DNA of 64,000 nucleotides, taken from Calendula officinalis (lineage: Eukaryota; Streptophyta; Magnoliopsida; Asterales; Asteraceae). The translations under genes were made by a program, and so were the position numbers. Numbering within the stretch: position 1 is the stretch's first letter; each line of letters begins with the position of its first letter. Shown piece by piece: positions 1-9,942 of the stretch. Under the pieces are notes generated by a model, which saw nothing but the letters and a program-made list of their open reading frames with translations, did not search any database and was not told the DNA's origin. The stretch covers positions 26,232,365 to 26,296,364 of the forward strand of contig OY970834.1 of NCBI GenBank assembly GCA_963853835.1, written 5' to 3'.

Positions 1-3000
1 ACATGTTGACAGTTGGTAGCACATTCCAGGCTAAAACATTCTCTTGATTTGTATACTTCTCAGGATAATTGTCTGGATAGAAAGCAGCATCAATCATTTC
101 AGTAATGTAACCTGCAGCTGAATTCTTCCAGATCTTCTTTGTCATTCTTGGTTTACCAATAATCAACATCTTGATTATGTCACTTCTGGTTAGGGACATG
201 ACTAAAGGTTTCCAAGCTCCGAATCGTTGAGTGACCTTATCTTCTCTAATAATCTCAATCATGTCATCTATATATCTCCAGTTGATGATTGGATTATTTT
301 GTAGGGGAGCAATGGGAAGATCATGAACTTGAACCATTTGTAATTTCTTCTTTGGTTGTTCTAGTTCAGATGTAATAATCTTCCTTTTCTTTGAAGTTTG
401 AGAAGATACACCAGATGATTCTCCAGTTATTGTTTTTCTTTCTTTCATTTCTTTGGAGTCTATCTGTTCAAGTTTAGTTGTGTACTTCTCATTCATGTCT
501 TGTTCAGTAAGGTCCTTCTTCTTCTCCACACAGTACTTTTCAATTAAATTGATCAACTTCATTCTTCCAAAGGCCTTTGTGTTGTGACCCCTAGATTTCA
601 AGAATGTGATCATTTCTTTCTTCTTCTCTGCAAATTGTTCTGGCATATCAGCCTTCTGCTCTTTGCATTCTTGTACTTGTGCTTCAAGAAGTTCTAGTGT
701 TTCATATTCAAGTTGCCTTATTTTTTCTAGTTCTCTTCTTTGTAGCTCTTTTCTGGTTTCTGCAACTTGTTTGGTTTTGACCTTCTGTTGAAACTGTGGC
801 AGTTTTGATATATCTGCTATATCTGCCAATTTAATTTCTGTGAATGGTTGTCTCAATATACTAGCCCTTTCTGCTAATCTTTTGTTCTCATTGGCTAGAG
901 AGACTTCAACCTTCTTTAAATATTTTGCTCTCTTAACCTTCCACCTATCCTGTTTAGCTGATTTGGCATAGTTGATTTTGTTGACCATTTCATGACCTTG
1001 TGCTCTGTTAGGTTGGTCTTCATCAGCAACTTCCTTTCCCTTTCCTATGTAGTTGTCTTTCTTCATATCTAGTTCAGATTTAATAACAAATTTGTGACCA
1101 TAGTATTGTATCTGTGACATGGGAAGTATTTTAGGATGTGGAGGTAGTGAGCATTCATCAACTTCTAACCAGTTGATGTCATCATCAATATCTTTCACCA
1201 CCATTTGTGTTGTTTTTCTTTTTGGTGATGGTGGAAGTATCACTGTAGGTTCTAGTAGTGGTGGCAGCTCAATAATATCATCAGTAGTAACCAAGGTAGT
1301 TACTACTGGTATGTCTTCAGAGATTACTACTGATAGGGCATCAGTAGTGTTTGCTGCTTTTACTTCCTCTTCTTCATTTACTACTGCTATGATATCAGTA
1401 GTAGGAGTTACTACTGGTATTTCTTTGTCAGCTTGTTCTTCCATGGGAGCAGTAGTAATAGGTTCATCATCAGTAACCATCATTTCTGGGCCTTCATCAA
1501 CTGTTGTTTCTTTTAAATTTAAGAGAGAGGATGCTGCTACTGCAATTGATTCATCAATCATTGTTTGAATATTATCCTTCTCCCCCTTAGTGAGCTCTAC
1601 TGGTGGAGCCTCACTATCATCAATCTTCTTCTTCAATTTTCTGATGATTTTAGTTTGTTGATGAAGCATGTGCTCATAGAATCTCATTCTCTTGTTGATG
1701 GTGTTCATATGCCTTTTCATTGCAGCCATTGTTTTCCCTTGATTTGTGAGATAAGTAAGACAATCTTGTACAGTGGATTCAAGAGAATCCACTTTATCCG
1801 TCAATTGTTTGATTTTAATACTGCCCTCACTCCATCTAGCAAGATCATCGGGCTCACTAACAGGTACATTGGTTTGAAGGTTTTCCATCCTATCCATCAA
1901 TTCCACAGATCTGCCCTCATCACTTCTTGGTGATTCATTGGGTCTTTTAGACATCCTCTTCTTCCTAGAAGAAGCAGAGATGCCCCCCCTTGTGGTTTCT
2001 TGGCACCGGGGTCCTTTAAGTAACTCCTCAAATGAGTCATCACTTAAAGTTGCCGAGGTCTGGGTCTTAGTGATGTTCCCACTATCCTGTGCACCCACCT
2101 TTGGGGCATCAGTAGTGAGAGCCCTCGCCTCATGTCCTCTCTCCTCCTTGGAGGACAACTCTTTGAGCCTGGGGTTTGACTCGATTTGTCCCCTGGTGTC
2201 CTTGAAAGAAGTTTTCTTTCTTTTGTAAGTTGTGGATATATTTTGGGTTACATTGGGCAGGTCTTCCACAGAGTGAAGAGTAGCACTCTGAGGATTTATT
2301 TCAAGTTCCTGGGACACATGCAGGACTTCTATATGTGTTGGTGATTGAGTGACTAGTTGGGGTGGTGTTTGGGCTGTATTTGGGGGTGATGGAGTGGGTT
2401 GAGGTTCAATTTGGGTTGTATCTATGATTGAACCCTCTCCAGTATGTGTTTGATCTTTGATCATATTAGGAAACAGAGGGGTTTCCTTGCCCGAAAATTT
2501 AAATTGTTTTCTCATATTTGAGAAAACTTTCTTGTTCAACTCAGGTATTATGAAAATGTTTTTGGGAGTTGACAAGTTTTGTAATTCACAGTTTATGATA
2601 TGTTGGAGAAATCTGGGATACATTAAAAATTTTGTGGAACTAAGATTTCCCAACATACCTTCAAAAATCATGTAAGAAAAATTAAATACTTGGTCTGTGC
2701 ATAAACAGACAACAGCAGAGGCTATTGCCTTATTAAACTCATTCCAAGTACTTCTTTTTGGAGAAATACAATGCTGAATTGTATGTACTAAAAATTTCCA
2801 TTGTGGGGAGAGAAGACCTTTTTGAAAGGTTACTATATTCAGTCTTCCCTCATAACCCATTTTATTTAAAATTTCAGCAATGAATTCCTTAGGAAGAGTA
2901 GACATACCTGAATCATCATGCAGTTGTAGATGGTGTCGGATTGATTGTTCAGTTACTGTTATATGCTTTCCATCTACTTTTGATTTGATCATCGATGTGG

Positions 3001-3222
3001 TTGTTCCTTCTGTTCTTTCAGCATTGGTCCAGAAATCAACCAAGTGCTGTTGATATGCTTTTGGTTTAACAGTTAAAGCAAACTGTATGTAAGAATTTCT
3101 CAAAAATTTAACTATTGGACGAAAGTCTTTGGTTCCGTCGGGATTCTTTAGGAATGCACACATGTTATGAAATTCTGAATATTTAAGATCGGTTTGCACA
3201 TCGAGAGATTGTAGAGTTGCCA
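1..3222 (-). CDS. Third ORF of the Sirevirus-like element (env-position ORF), incomplete at window edge
   Basis: ATG at 3222-3220 opens a reading frame that I followed without a stop to base 1, at least 1,074 codons. The N-terminal about 210 residues are a compact domain with the FWTNAERTE and VDGKHITVTEQSIRHHL stretches. A proline/threonine-rich region follows, then a heptad-like coiled coil. Next is a low-complexity part with repeated P-V-V-T-T and T-T-D units, a long Lys/Glu helix, and a conserved C-terminal block (NNPIINWRY, MLIIGKPRMTKK, AFYPDNYPE). I see no signal peptide or membrane span, so 'env-like' describes position only. A degenerate relative lies at 49191-51468. Function is unknown; the protein could be structural or nucleic-acid binding. 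Confidence 0.88.
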
Positions 3223-3781
3223 TTGTTGTTGATTTTGAGAGAAAGATGTAAGAATTTTGTTTTTGATAAGGGGTTTTTGATCGAAAGCTAGGGTTTATCG
3301 AGAGGATTTTGCAAATCGAAGTGAAGATAATGCTAAATTAATCGACTGCCGCCTTTTATATCTTTCGATTTATCCTGCAAAAAGACTAAAATGCCCTTCG
3401 AATCATAACATAACGGTTATTTTCATGGGGGTTAGTTTGGTAATTGTGATTCTGAAAGACCAGTAGTAAATAAGATATCAGTAATAAAACGTCAGTAGTA
3501 TTTACTAACATCAGTAGTGACTAAGGATTTTGACATCAGTAGTAACTCTAGACATCAGTAGTAACCACCAACATACACGACCAGTAGTATATGTGAATAC
3601 CAGTAGTACTGACTTACCCGTAGTATTTATGTAAACCTAATACACACCAGTAGTAATGACCTACCAGTAGTATTTTGTGCACATGCCTACAACCAGTAAT
3701 ACAGATCTACCAGTAGTAAAACACTTAAACAAATAAATAACTTTTTACAACAAAACTTTACACATGACTTTAAGTGAGATT
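3223..3781 (-). other. Pol-ORF3 spacer with CAGTAGTA array
   Basis: This non-coding 559 bp lies between the pol stop and the ORF3 ATG. Perfect CAGTAGTA (plus-strand reading) occurs at 3471, 3493, 3537, 3556, 3582, 3601, 3648, 3665 and 3711. Several one-base variants (cagtagtg near 3512, cagtaata near 3479 and 3694) lie between them. Intervals are about 17-47 bp and all copies share one orientation. The same motif marks the LTRs of this family. Confidence 0.85.
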
Positions 3782-6700
3782 TTAATTTATCAAAATCATT
3801 CCAATACTGCTAACCAAGAAGTTGAATCTTCCTACATCAAATGCTTTTGTAAAAAGATCTGCTAATTGATCATCAGTATGGATTTTAACTACTTTGATTA
3901 ATTTCTTTTCATTGCAATCTCTTATAAAATGAAATCTTATTTCAATGTGTTTGGTTTTAGAGTGTTTTACTGGATTGTTCACAATACTAATAGCACTTTG
4001 ATTATCAATAAAAATAGGAGTTTTAAGGATAGAGATACCAAAGTCTAGAATCTGGTTTTGAATCCAGAGTACTTGAGCACAACAAGCGGATGCAGCTACA
4101 TATTCTGCTTCAGCAGTTGATGTTGATACATTTGTTTGCTTCTTACATTGCCATGACACCAGTCTTGATCCAAAGAATTGACATCCACCAGTAGTGGACT
4201 TTCTATCTTGACATTCACCTCCATAGTCACTATCTGTGTAGGCTATGAGTTCAAAGGGTGAATCATGTGGATACCATAGACCTTGTGATGGTTTGCCTTT
4301 CAAGTATCTGAATATTCTTTTGACAGCTTGCAAGTGTAATTCTTTAGGTCTTGCTTGATATCTTGCACACACACAAACACTATACATAATGTCAGGTCTT
4401 GATGCAGTTAAGTACATCAAAGATCCTATCATTGATCTATATAAGTGTTCATCTACATCCTCCCCCTCAACATCAGGATGTAGGTGTTTGTGTGTTTCCA
4501 TTGGAGTACTTGCACTTTTGCAGTCTTTCAAATCAAACTTTTCCAAGATGTCTTTGACATATTTTGATTGATTTATCAAAATACCATCTGTTCTTTGACT
4601 GGCTTGGAGTCCAAGGAAGAAGTTCATTGGACCCATAGAGCTCATCTTAAATTTAATCTGCATCAGTTCTTCAAATTCTTTGCATAATTCATCATTTGTT
4701 GAACCAAAGATGATATCATCTACATAGATTTGTACCAGTAGTATATCATCTTTGACTTTCTTTGTAAACAAAGTTTTGTCAATGGCTCCTCTTTTAAAAT
4801 TATTCTTCAATAGATATGATGATAATGTATCATACCATGCTCTTGGTGCCTGATGTAGGCCATATAGAGCTTTATCCAGTTTGAACACATAATCACCATG
4901 TTTTGGATCTTCAAAGCCTGGAGGTTGGCACACATAGACCTCTTCTTCAATCTTCCCATATAGGAATGCACTCTTCACATCCATTTGATAGACTTTGAAC
5001 TTCTTGAATGAAGCATATGCTAGAAATATTCTTATAGCTTCAATTCTTGCAACAGGAGCATATACTTCATCATAGTCTATTCCTTCTTCTTGAGTGTATC
5101 CTTGGGCTACAAGTCTGGCTTTGTTCTTGATCACTATACCTCTTTCATCTTTCTTGTTTCTAAAGATCCATCTTGTTCCAATGGCTCTTTTTCCTTTGGG
5201 TAGAGGTACAAGTGTCCAAACAGCTTGTAATTTGAATTGAAGGAGTTCTTCTTGCATTGCCTCAATCCAGTTTGAGTCCTTCATTGCTTGTTGGATCTTC
5301 TTTGGTTCATCCTGAGACAGAAAGCATTCAAACATACATTCATTAGCAATTAAACTTATATTACACATGTTTGCAGTTAAGCTTTTGTTTAATTTGCTTC
5401 TTGTTTGCAGTGGTGAGTTAACATCACTTAGAACAAGGTCTAATGGATGGTTCTTCTGAGTCCTTGTGGTTGTAGCTTTATCAACTACTAGTTGATTTTC
5501 AAGATTGGACTCATTTGTCTCAGGCAGTTGTTCCTCTAGTGATCCTTCATTGTCATTGATGTTTGATTCATCATCATCTTGGTCAGAATTGCTACTGCTA
5601 TTGTCTTCATTGAGATCAGTAGTATTGTTGTTGTTACTGGTATCAGTAGTATCTTGAGAATCTAGGCTATTGTTAGGACCAGTAGTATTTTGAGTACTAT
5701 TACTGGTATCAGTAGTATTTGAATTACTACTGTCCTCATTCTCAGAGTTACTACTGCTTCCACAATTTGAGTTATTACTGACATCAGTATTAACTATGGG
5801 AGCAGCATCAACTACTATGTATCTCATCTCTTCTTGACCAGTATTAACAGATAATGTTCCTTGCTTTTGAGTATGACAGATTGGATCACCTGCATTGAAA
5901 TTCATGTTAGAATTAAAGGATTTGGTTAGATTGTCTATGTTAAATAGCCAATCTGGACCATTTCCTTGTTCATTGGGAACATTTTCGTTAAAGGATACAT
6001 TAATGCTTTCTTCAATTATCCTTAGTCTTTTGTTGAATACTCTGTATGATTTGCTTTGAGTAGAGTATCCCACAAAGATTCCATCATCAGCTTTGTAGTC
6101 AAACTTACCAATTTGTTCTCTTGTAATCAGAATAGTACAAGGACACCCAAATGATTTTAAAAAACTTATAGACGGTTTTCTTTTATTAAAAAGTTCATAA
6201 GGTGTTTTAAAATGTGGCTTCACTATTAATACTCTGTTCTGAACATAACAGACAGTATTAACAGCTTCTGCCCAAAAAGTAATTGGTAATTTTGAGTCTG
6301 CTAGCATTGATCTTGCTGCTTCAATGATGGTTCTGTTTCTTCTTTCAGCTACACCATTTTGTTGAGGAGTTCTAGGTGAGCTGTATTGCCTGTCAATACC
6401 TTTAAGATCACAAAAGTTTATTAAGTTAGCATTTTTAAATTCTGTGCCATTGTCACATCTTATGGCTTTAACTTTTTGATCAGATGTATTCTCCAGTTTA
6501 ACAATTAAGTTCTTTATGAGTTCACTTGTTTCATTCTTTGTCCTGAGAAAGAAAACCCAAGTATATCTGGAAAAGTCATCAGTAATAACAAGACAATATT
6601 GTTTCTTTCCAATACTCATTACATTTGTAGGTCCAAAAAGGTCCATATGTAAGAGCTGTAAAGGAACAGAAATAGAGTTCACAGTTTTGGACTTATGAGA

Positions 6701-7294
6701 AGTCTTGTGTTGTTTACCTTTTAGGCATGCAACACAATGATGATCACACATGAATTGTTTTTGAGGTAGTCCAATGACCAGATTTCTTTTTACTAAATTG
6801 TTCATGTTTTTGAAATTAGTGTGACACATCCTTCTATGCCAAAGTTCTGATTCAGTGGTGTTTGCCTTGGATATAAAACAGTTGACCTCATTTGAAGAAA
6901 TGAGTTCTCCCCCTATATCCAGGCAATACACATTGTTTCTCCTTGGAGTTCTTAAAACAACATATTTTTCATCTAAAATAAAGTCAGGAGAAAGAATGAT
7001 GCACTCAATGTCTGTGAAAAGAATTTTGTTCTTTTTATCACACACTTGAGACACACTGACTAGATTGTATTTTAGTTCAGCTACATAAAATACATCATCA
7101 AAGGTAATTTTGCCATTAGTAACAGTACCTTTACCTGTAATCTTACCTCCTTTTGGGTTCTCACCAAAGGCCACATATCCTCCATCAAATAGCTTGAAAT
7201 CTTTAAGAATTTGCAGATTTCCAGTCATGTGCCTTGAGCATCCACTATCAATATGCCATGTTCTTCCTTCTTCTGGGATCTGAATGCTCTGCAC
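3782..7294 (-). CDS. pol: Copia Pol polyprotein (protease, integrase, RT, RNase H) of copy A
   Basis: About 1,170 codons without interruption. In order: aspartic protease active site DSGCSRH (residues 16-22); the HHCC integrase finger (HRRMCH to CVAC); the integrase core with DLFGP, IRCDNGTEF and the catalytic glutamate in GVAERRNRTI; a low-complexity Asn/Ser/Asp spacer rich in T-T-D and T-T-G units; reverse transcriptase with the YVDD box in IYVDDIIFG; and RNase H with YTDSDY and TAEAEY. All catalytic residues I can check are present. The listed start is a GTG near 7292. The frame itself opens at 7312, just after a TAA, and the true protein is presumably made as part of Gag-Pol. Confidence 0.95.
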   Translation of the reverse strand: MQSIQIPEEGRTWHIDSGCSRHMTGNLQILKDFKLFDGGYVAFGENPKGGKITGKGTVTNGKITFDDVFYVAELKYNLVSVSQVCDKKNKILFTDIECIILSPDFILDEKYVVLRTPRRNNVYCLDIGGELISSNEVNCFISKANTTESELWHRRMCHTNFKNMNNLVKRNLVIGLPQKQFMCDHHCVACLKGKQHKTSHKSKTVNSISVPLQLLHMDLFGPTNVMSIGKKQYCLVITDDFSRYTWVFFLRTKNETSELIKNLIVKLENTSDQKVKAIRCDNGTEFKNANLINFCDLKGIDRQYSSPRTPQQNGVAERRNRTIIEAARSMLADSKLPITFWAEAVNTVCYVQNRVLIVKPHFKTPYELFNKRKPSISFLKSFGCPCTILITREQIGKFDYKADDGIFVGYSTQSKSYRVFNKRLRIIEESINVSFNENVPNEQGNGPDWLFNIDNLTKSFNSNMNFNAGDPICHTQKQGTLSVNTGQEEMRYIVVDAAPIVNTDVSNNSNCGSSSNSENEDSSNSNTTDTSNSTQNTTGPNNSLDSQDTTDTSNNNNTTDLNEDNSSSNSDQDDDESNINDNEGSLEEQLPETNESNLENQLVVDKATTTRTQKNHPLDLVLSDVNSPLQTRSKLNKSLTANMCNISLIANECMFECFLSQDEPKKIQQAMKDSNWIEAMQEELLQFKLQAVWTLVPLPKGKRAIGTRWIFRNKKDERGIVIKNKARLVAQGYTQEEGIDYDEVYAPVARIEAIRIFLAYASFKKFKVYQMDVKSAFLYGKIEEEVYVCQPPGFEDPKHGDYVFKLDKALYGLHQAPRAWYDTLSSYLLKNNFKRGAIDKTLFTKKVKDDILLVQIYVDDIIFGSTNDELCKEFEELMQIKFKMSSMGPMNFFLGLQASQRTDGILINQSKYVKDILEKFDLKDCKSASTPMETHKHLHPDVEGEDVDEHLYRSMIGSLMYLTASRPDIMYSVCVCARYQARPKELHLQAVKRIFRYLKGKPSQGLWYPHDSPFELIAYTDSDYGGECQDRKSTTGGCQFFGSRLVSWQCKKQTNVSTSTAEAEYVAASACCAQVLWIQNQILDFGISILKTPIFIDNQSAISIVNNPVKHSKTKHIEIRFHFIRDCNEKKLIKVVKIHTDDQLADLFTKAFDVGRFNFLVSSIGMILIN

Positions 7295-7308
7295 AAGAGA
7301 GTAAAGGA

Positions 7309-8163
7309 TCAGTTAAGTTTGGGAACCCAAGCTTTGTATGTCTTGGGTTCATCCTTTGAGAAATAAGCCTTTGGGGATTTAACTTTAAACATTTTTGGTG
7401 CCCATACATGTTTATTACTGGTGTTTAGTTTTACTACTGCCCTTTTAAAAATGTTACTGGTGTTTGAATTTTCTACTGATCTTGGTTTATACCCATAATT
7501 TTTTGCTTTTGAATACTTTACTACTGATGGACCAGTAGTATTTGGGTATTTGCCATGTATAGGGTTGACACCAGTAGTATATTTGAAAGTTGGTTTATGA
7601 GCAGTAGTGTTTTGGTAATTAGGGTTTTTACCAGTAGTGTTTTTGTACTCATACCATACAGCATTATAATTAGGGTTAACACCAGTAGTAAAATTGTTAA
7701 AGTTTTTACTGGTGTTGGAAAACTTAAAATATTGTTTATTTTTATTGGATTTTCCATTGTTCTTGAAGTAATTGCTGTTCTTTGGGCTTCCAACTCTTCT
7801 GTTATGCACAAATCATGGTGCACTTCTTCCAAATCTTGGTGTTTCAGCAATTGGAGTTTTTGTTTTATTTACTACTGAAGGACCAGTAGTATCTTTTAAC
7901 TTCTGTGTTTTTGCTTTTTCTTTAAAGATTTTAAATTCTTTTAACTCTTTGCAGTTTATTGGATTGAAGTGACAATCCTTTGCTAAATGATTTACTTTGT
8001 TGCAAATAACACATTTTACTTTATTATCTTGAGCCTTTATGATTTTTCTTTGTTTTAAGAGTTGATTCCTATTTCTTTGATTTCCCCTTTTTAGAATTTT
8101 TGGTACATTTTCTGCATCATATTTAGGAGATTCATTTGGACTTTGTGCTGTGTGAAACTTGTA
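7309..8163 (-). pseudogene. Gag C-terminal / protease linker region with second zinc knuckle, frame-broken
   Basis: This frame is -1 relative to gag, open from 8163, and overlaps the gag end by about 70 nt. It encodes a second CCHC knuckle (CVICNKVNHLAKDC) around 8005-7964. One in-frame TGA stands at 7815-7813. Downstream is a basic, asparagine- and tyrosine-rich stretch with repeated N-T-T-G units, each written by ACTACTGG codons. It ends with the KAWVPKLN motif and TGA at 7311-7309. Pol then continues in yet another -1 frame. I see no canonical X-XXY-YYZ slippery heptamer at either join, so mutation is the simpler explanation, though recoding is not excluded. Confidence 0.8.
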
Positions 8164-9854
8164 TCAATTGATTTTGGAGATTCAGTTTGAGAGATTGTAA
8201 ATTCAATTAATTGATCATCATCAGAAGAGTCATTTGATTCAGATGTTTCATTATGTGATTCAGTTTGATTTTCAGTTTTTAATTCATTAATGATTCTTTC
8301 TGAACTGTTTTTAAGTGGAGGAATGAATTTATATGGAGGTGGTACAGCATGATATCCCACCCCATGTACAATCTTTTCTGTAGTTTGATTGTTAGTAAGT
8401 TCATCAAGAATTTTAGTACTTCTTTCAAACTTTTTAATTGTTAACTTATTCTGTTCAATTTCAAGTTGACATTCTTCTAATTTACTTGTTAGTTCCTTAT
8501 TTTTTAATTCATAGTACTCTTTCTCATCTACAGCTTGGAGCAGTTCTTCCTTTATCCTTTGATCAATCATCTGGTACACCTTTATCTGATGTTCTTGATC
8601 AGCAATTACACCATCAAATTCATGATTTCTTCTTACTGCTTTTGCTAAATCTTCAGTTAATTTAGTGTTTTCTTTTTCTAAATCTTTAACAATTTTAATA
8701 CACTCAGAAGTACAAGGTTTAGGTTTTACCTCAGATTTGCTGTCAGTAAAGGCCATTAGAGCTTGATTTTGAGTGTGCTCTTCTGCTTGGAAGCTCCAGT
8801 CATAGCCTTGTCCTTGTTGTGAAACAAGAGCAGTGGATTTTGATCTTTTATCTGGCTGAGGACATTCTTTTGCAAAGTGACCAAGGTTGTTACAGTTGTA
8901 ACATTTGACTTTAGTTTTGTCAAATCCAGCTTTGTCACCTTTGTTGAAGTTAAGACTTGTCCTACCAGTCCTCTTTAAGAACCTTTTGGTTCTTAGGCTC
9001 AGTATAGCCATCTGCCATTTAAGATCCATCTCCTCAAGATCATCTGGGTTTAATTGTTCCAAATCATCACTAATCAGTGCAGTATGCACATGACTGGTGA
9101 AAAAGGATTCTCTTGCAGTATCCTCGGAATCTGCAGCCTTTCCTATGGAAGTTTCTTGACCTTGACATGTACTAGACACAAATGCAGCATTATTAGAAGA
9201 AATAGAAGGGTTCTTTTGATTTACCTCAGTTTCAAATACTCTGAGATCATTGTAGAGTTCATCCAACTCCTTTTCTTCTAGTGCATCTCTTTGTCTATAT
9301 ACCACTGTATACATGGCCCATTCTTCACTTAGAGACCTTAGGAACTTCATGTTGACATCTTCTTGATCCATCTTAACCCCAACCTGGTTAAGCTCACCAA
9401 TTAGCTTGTTGAATCTGTCAAACACTTGAGTGAGTGTTTCATTGGGCTTTCCTTTGAAATTTTCAAAGTCTTGTTTGAGAACAGACTTCATGTTCCTTTT
9501 AGTGCTCTTTGTCCCAACAAATCTCTTCTCCAGTGCTTCCCATAGCACCTTTGCATCATCATACTCAACGAAGAGATGTTGATAATCGTTAGGAATGGCC
9601 AGTAGGAGAGTGCTTAGAGTTTTAAGTTCGATTCCTTTGTCTTTCTTCTCCTTCTCACACTTAAGTTTGTCTGCCTCAGTTGCAGAACTACTTGCTATAC
9701 CAGGACCAGTTTTGTTTCCTTCAAGGACAACTTCCCACATGGAATAATCTGTAATAAGCATGTATTGCTTAATACGATTCTTCCACATCCCAAAGTTATT
9801 GGGAGTGAGTATAGGGATTTTGTTGGCCTGAGTGCTTTCATTATTATCAGTCAT
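8091..9854 (-). CDS. gag: Retrotransposon Gag (UBN2-type, zinc knuckle) of copy A
   Basis: 587-codon ORF that starts about 75 nt downstream of the primer site. The N-terminal third has the copia Gag (UBN2/Retrotran_gag_2) pattern, with a FGMWKNRIKQYM-type start and the LLLAIPNDYQHLF stretch. One CCHC knuckle, CYNCNNLGHFAKEC, sits near residue 317. After it comes a charged coiled-coil region, then a conserved VHGVGYHAVPPP segment and an acidic serine-rich tail. Gag would form the cytoplasmic virus-like particle and bind element RNA. The last about 24 codons overlap the -1 frame that carries a second knuckle, so the natural C-terminus probably lies in that other frame and the stop at 8091 is likely the product of an indel. 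Confidence 0.93.
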   Translation of the reverse strand: MTDNNESTQANKIPILTPNNFGMWKNRIKQYMLITDYSMWEVVLEGNKTGPGIASSSATEADKLKCEKEKKDKGIELKTLSTLLLAIPNDYQHLFVEYDDAKVLWEALEKRFVGTKSTKRNMKSVLKQDFENFKGKPNETLTQVFDRFNKLIGELNQVGVKMDQEDVNMKFLRSLSEEWAMYTVVYRQRDALEEKELDELYNDLRVFETEVNQKNPSISSNNAAFVSSTCQGQETSIGKAADSEDTARESFFTSHVHTALISDDLEQLNPDDLEEMDLKWQMAILSLRTKRFLKRTGRTSLNFNKGDKAGFDKTKVKCYNCNNLGHFAKECPQPDKRSKSTALVSQQGQGYDWSFQAEEHTQNQALMAFTDSKSEVKPKPCTSECIKIVKDLEKENTKLTEDLAKAVRRNHEFDGVIADQEHQIKVYQMIDQRIKEELLQAVDEKEYYELKNKELTSKLEECQLEIEQNKLTIKKFERSTKILDELTNNQTTEKIVHGVGYHAVPPPYKFIPPLKNSSERIINELKTENQTESHNETSESNDSSDDDQLIEFTISQTESPKSIDTSFTQHKVQMNLLNMMQKMYQKF

Positions 9855-9928
9855 GATTAATAATGTGTGTGTTTTAATGATTAAAACTTTTTGTTGTTCT
9901 TAACAAATAGTAGATCTAGAACCAATGT

Positions 9929-9940
9929 GCTCTGATACCA
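9929..9940 (-). other. Primer-binding site of copy A (initiator Met-tRNA type)
   Basis: Reverse complement reads TGGTATCAGAGC, the standard plant copia primer site complementary to the 3' end of initiator methionine tRNA. It starts two bases inside the LTR end at 9943. Confidence 0.93.
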
Positions 9941-9942
9941 CT

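Noticed and set aside
606..2675. Several plus-strand ORFs of 60-150 codons
   Set aside because: They are shadows of the long minus-strand third ORF; their Ser/Leu-rich translations have no family features.
3455..3730. CRISPR-like array (short repeat at regular spacing)
   Set aside because: The repeat is only 8 bp, spacing is variable, and this is plant retrotransposon DNA; not a CRISPR.
7521..7878. Overlapping ORFs on both strands around the gag-pol linker
   Set aside because: Out-of-frame shadows of the repetitive N-T-T-G linker region.
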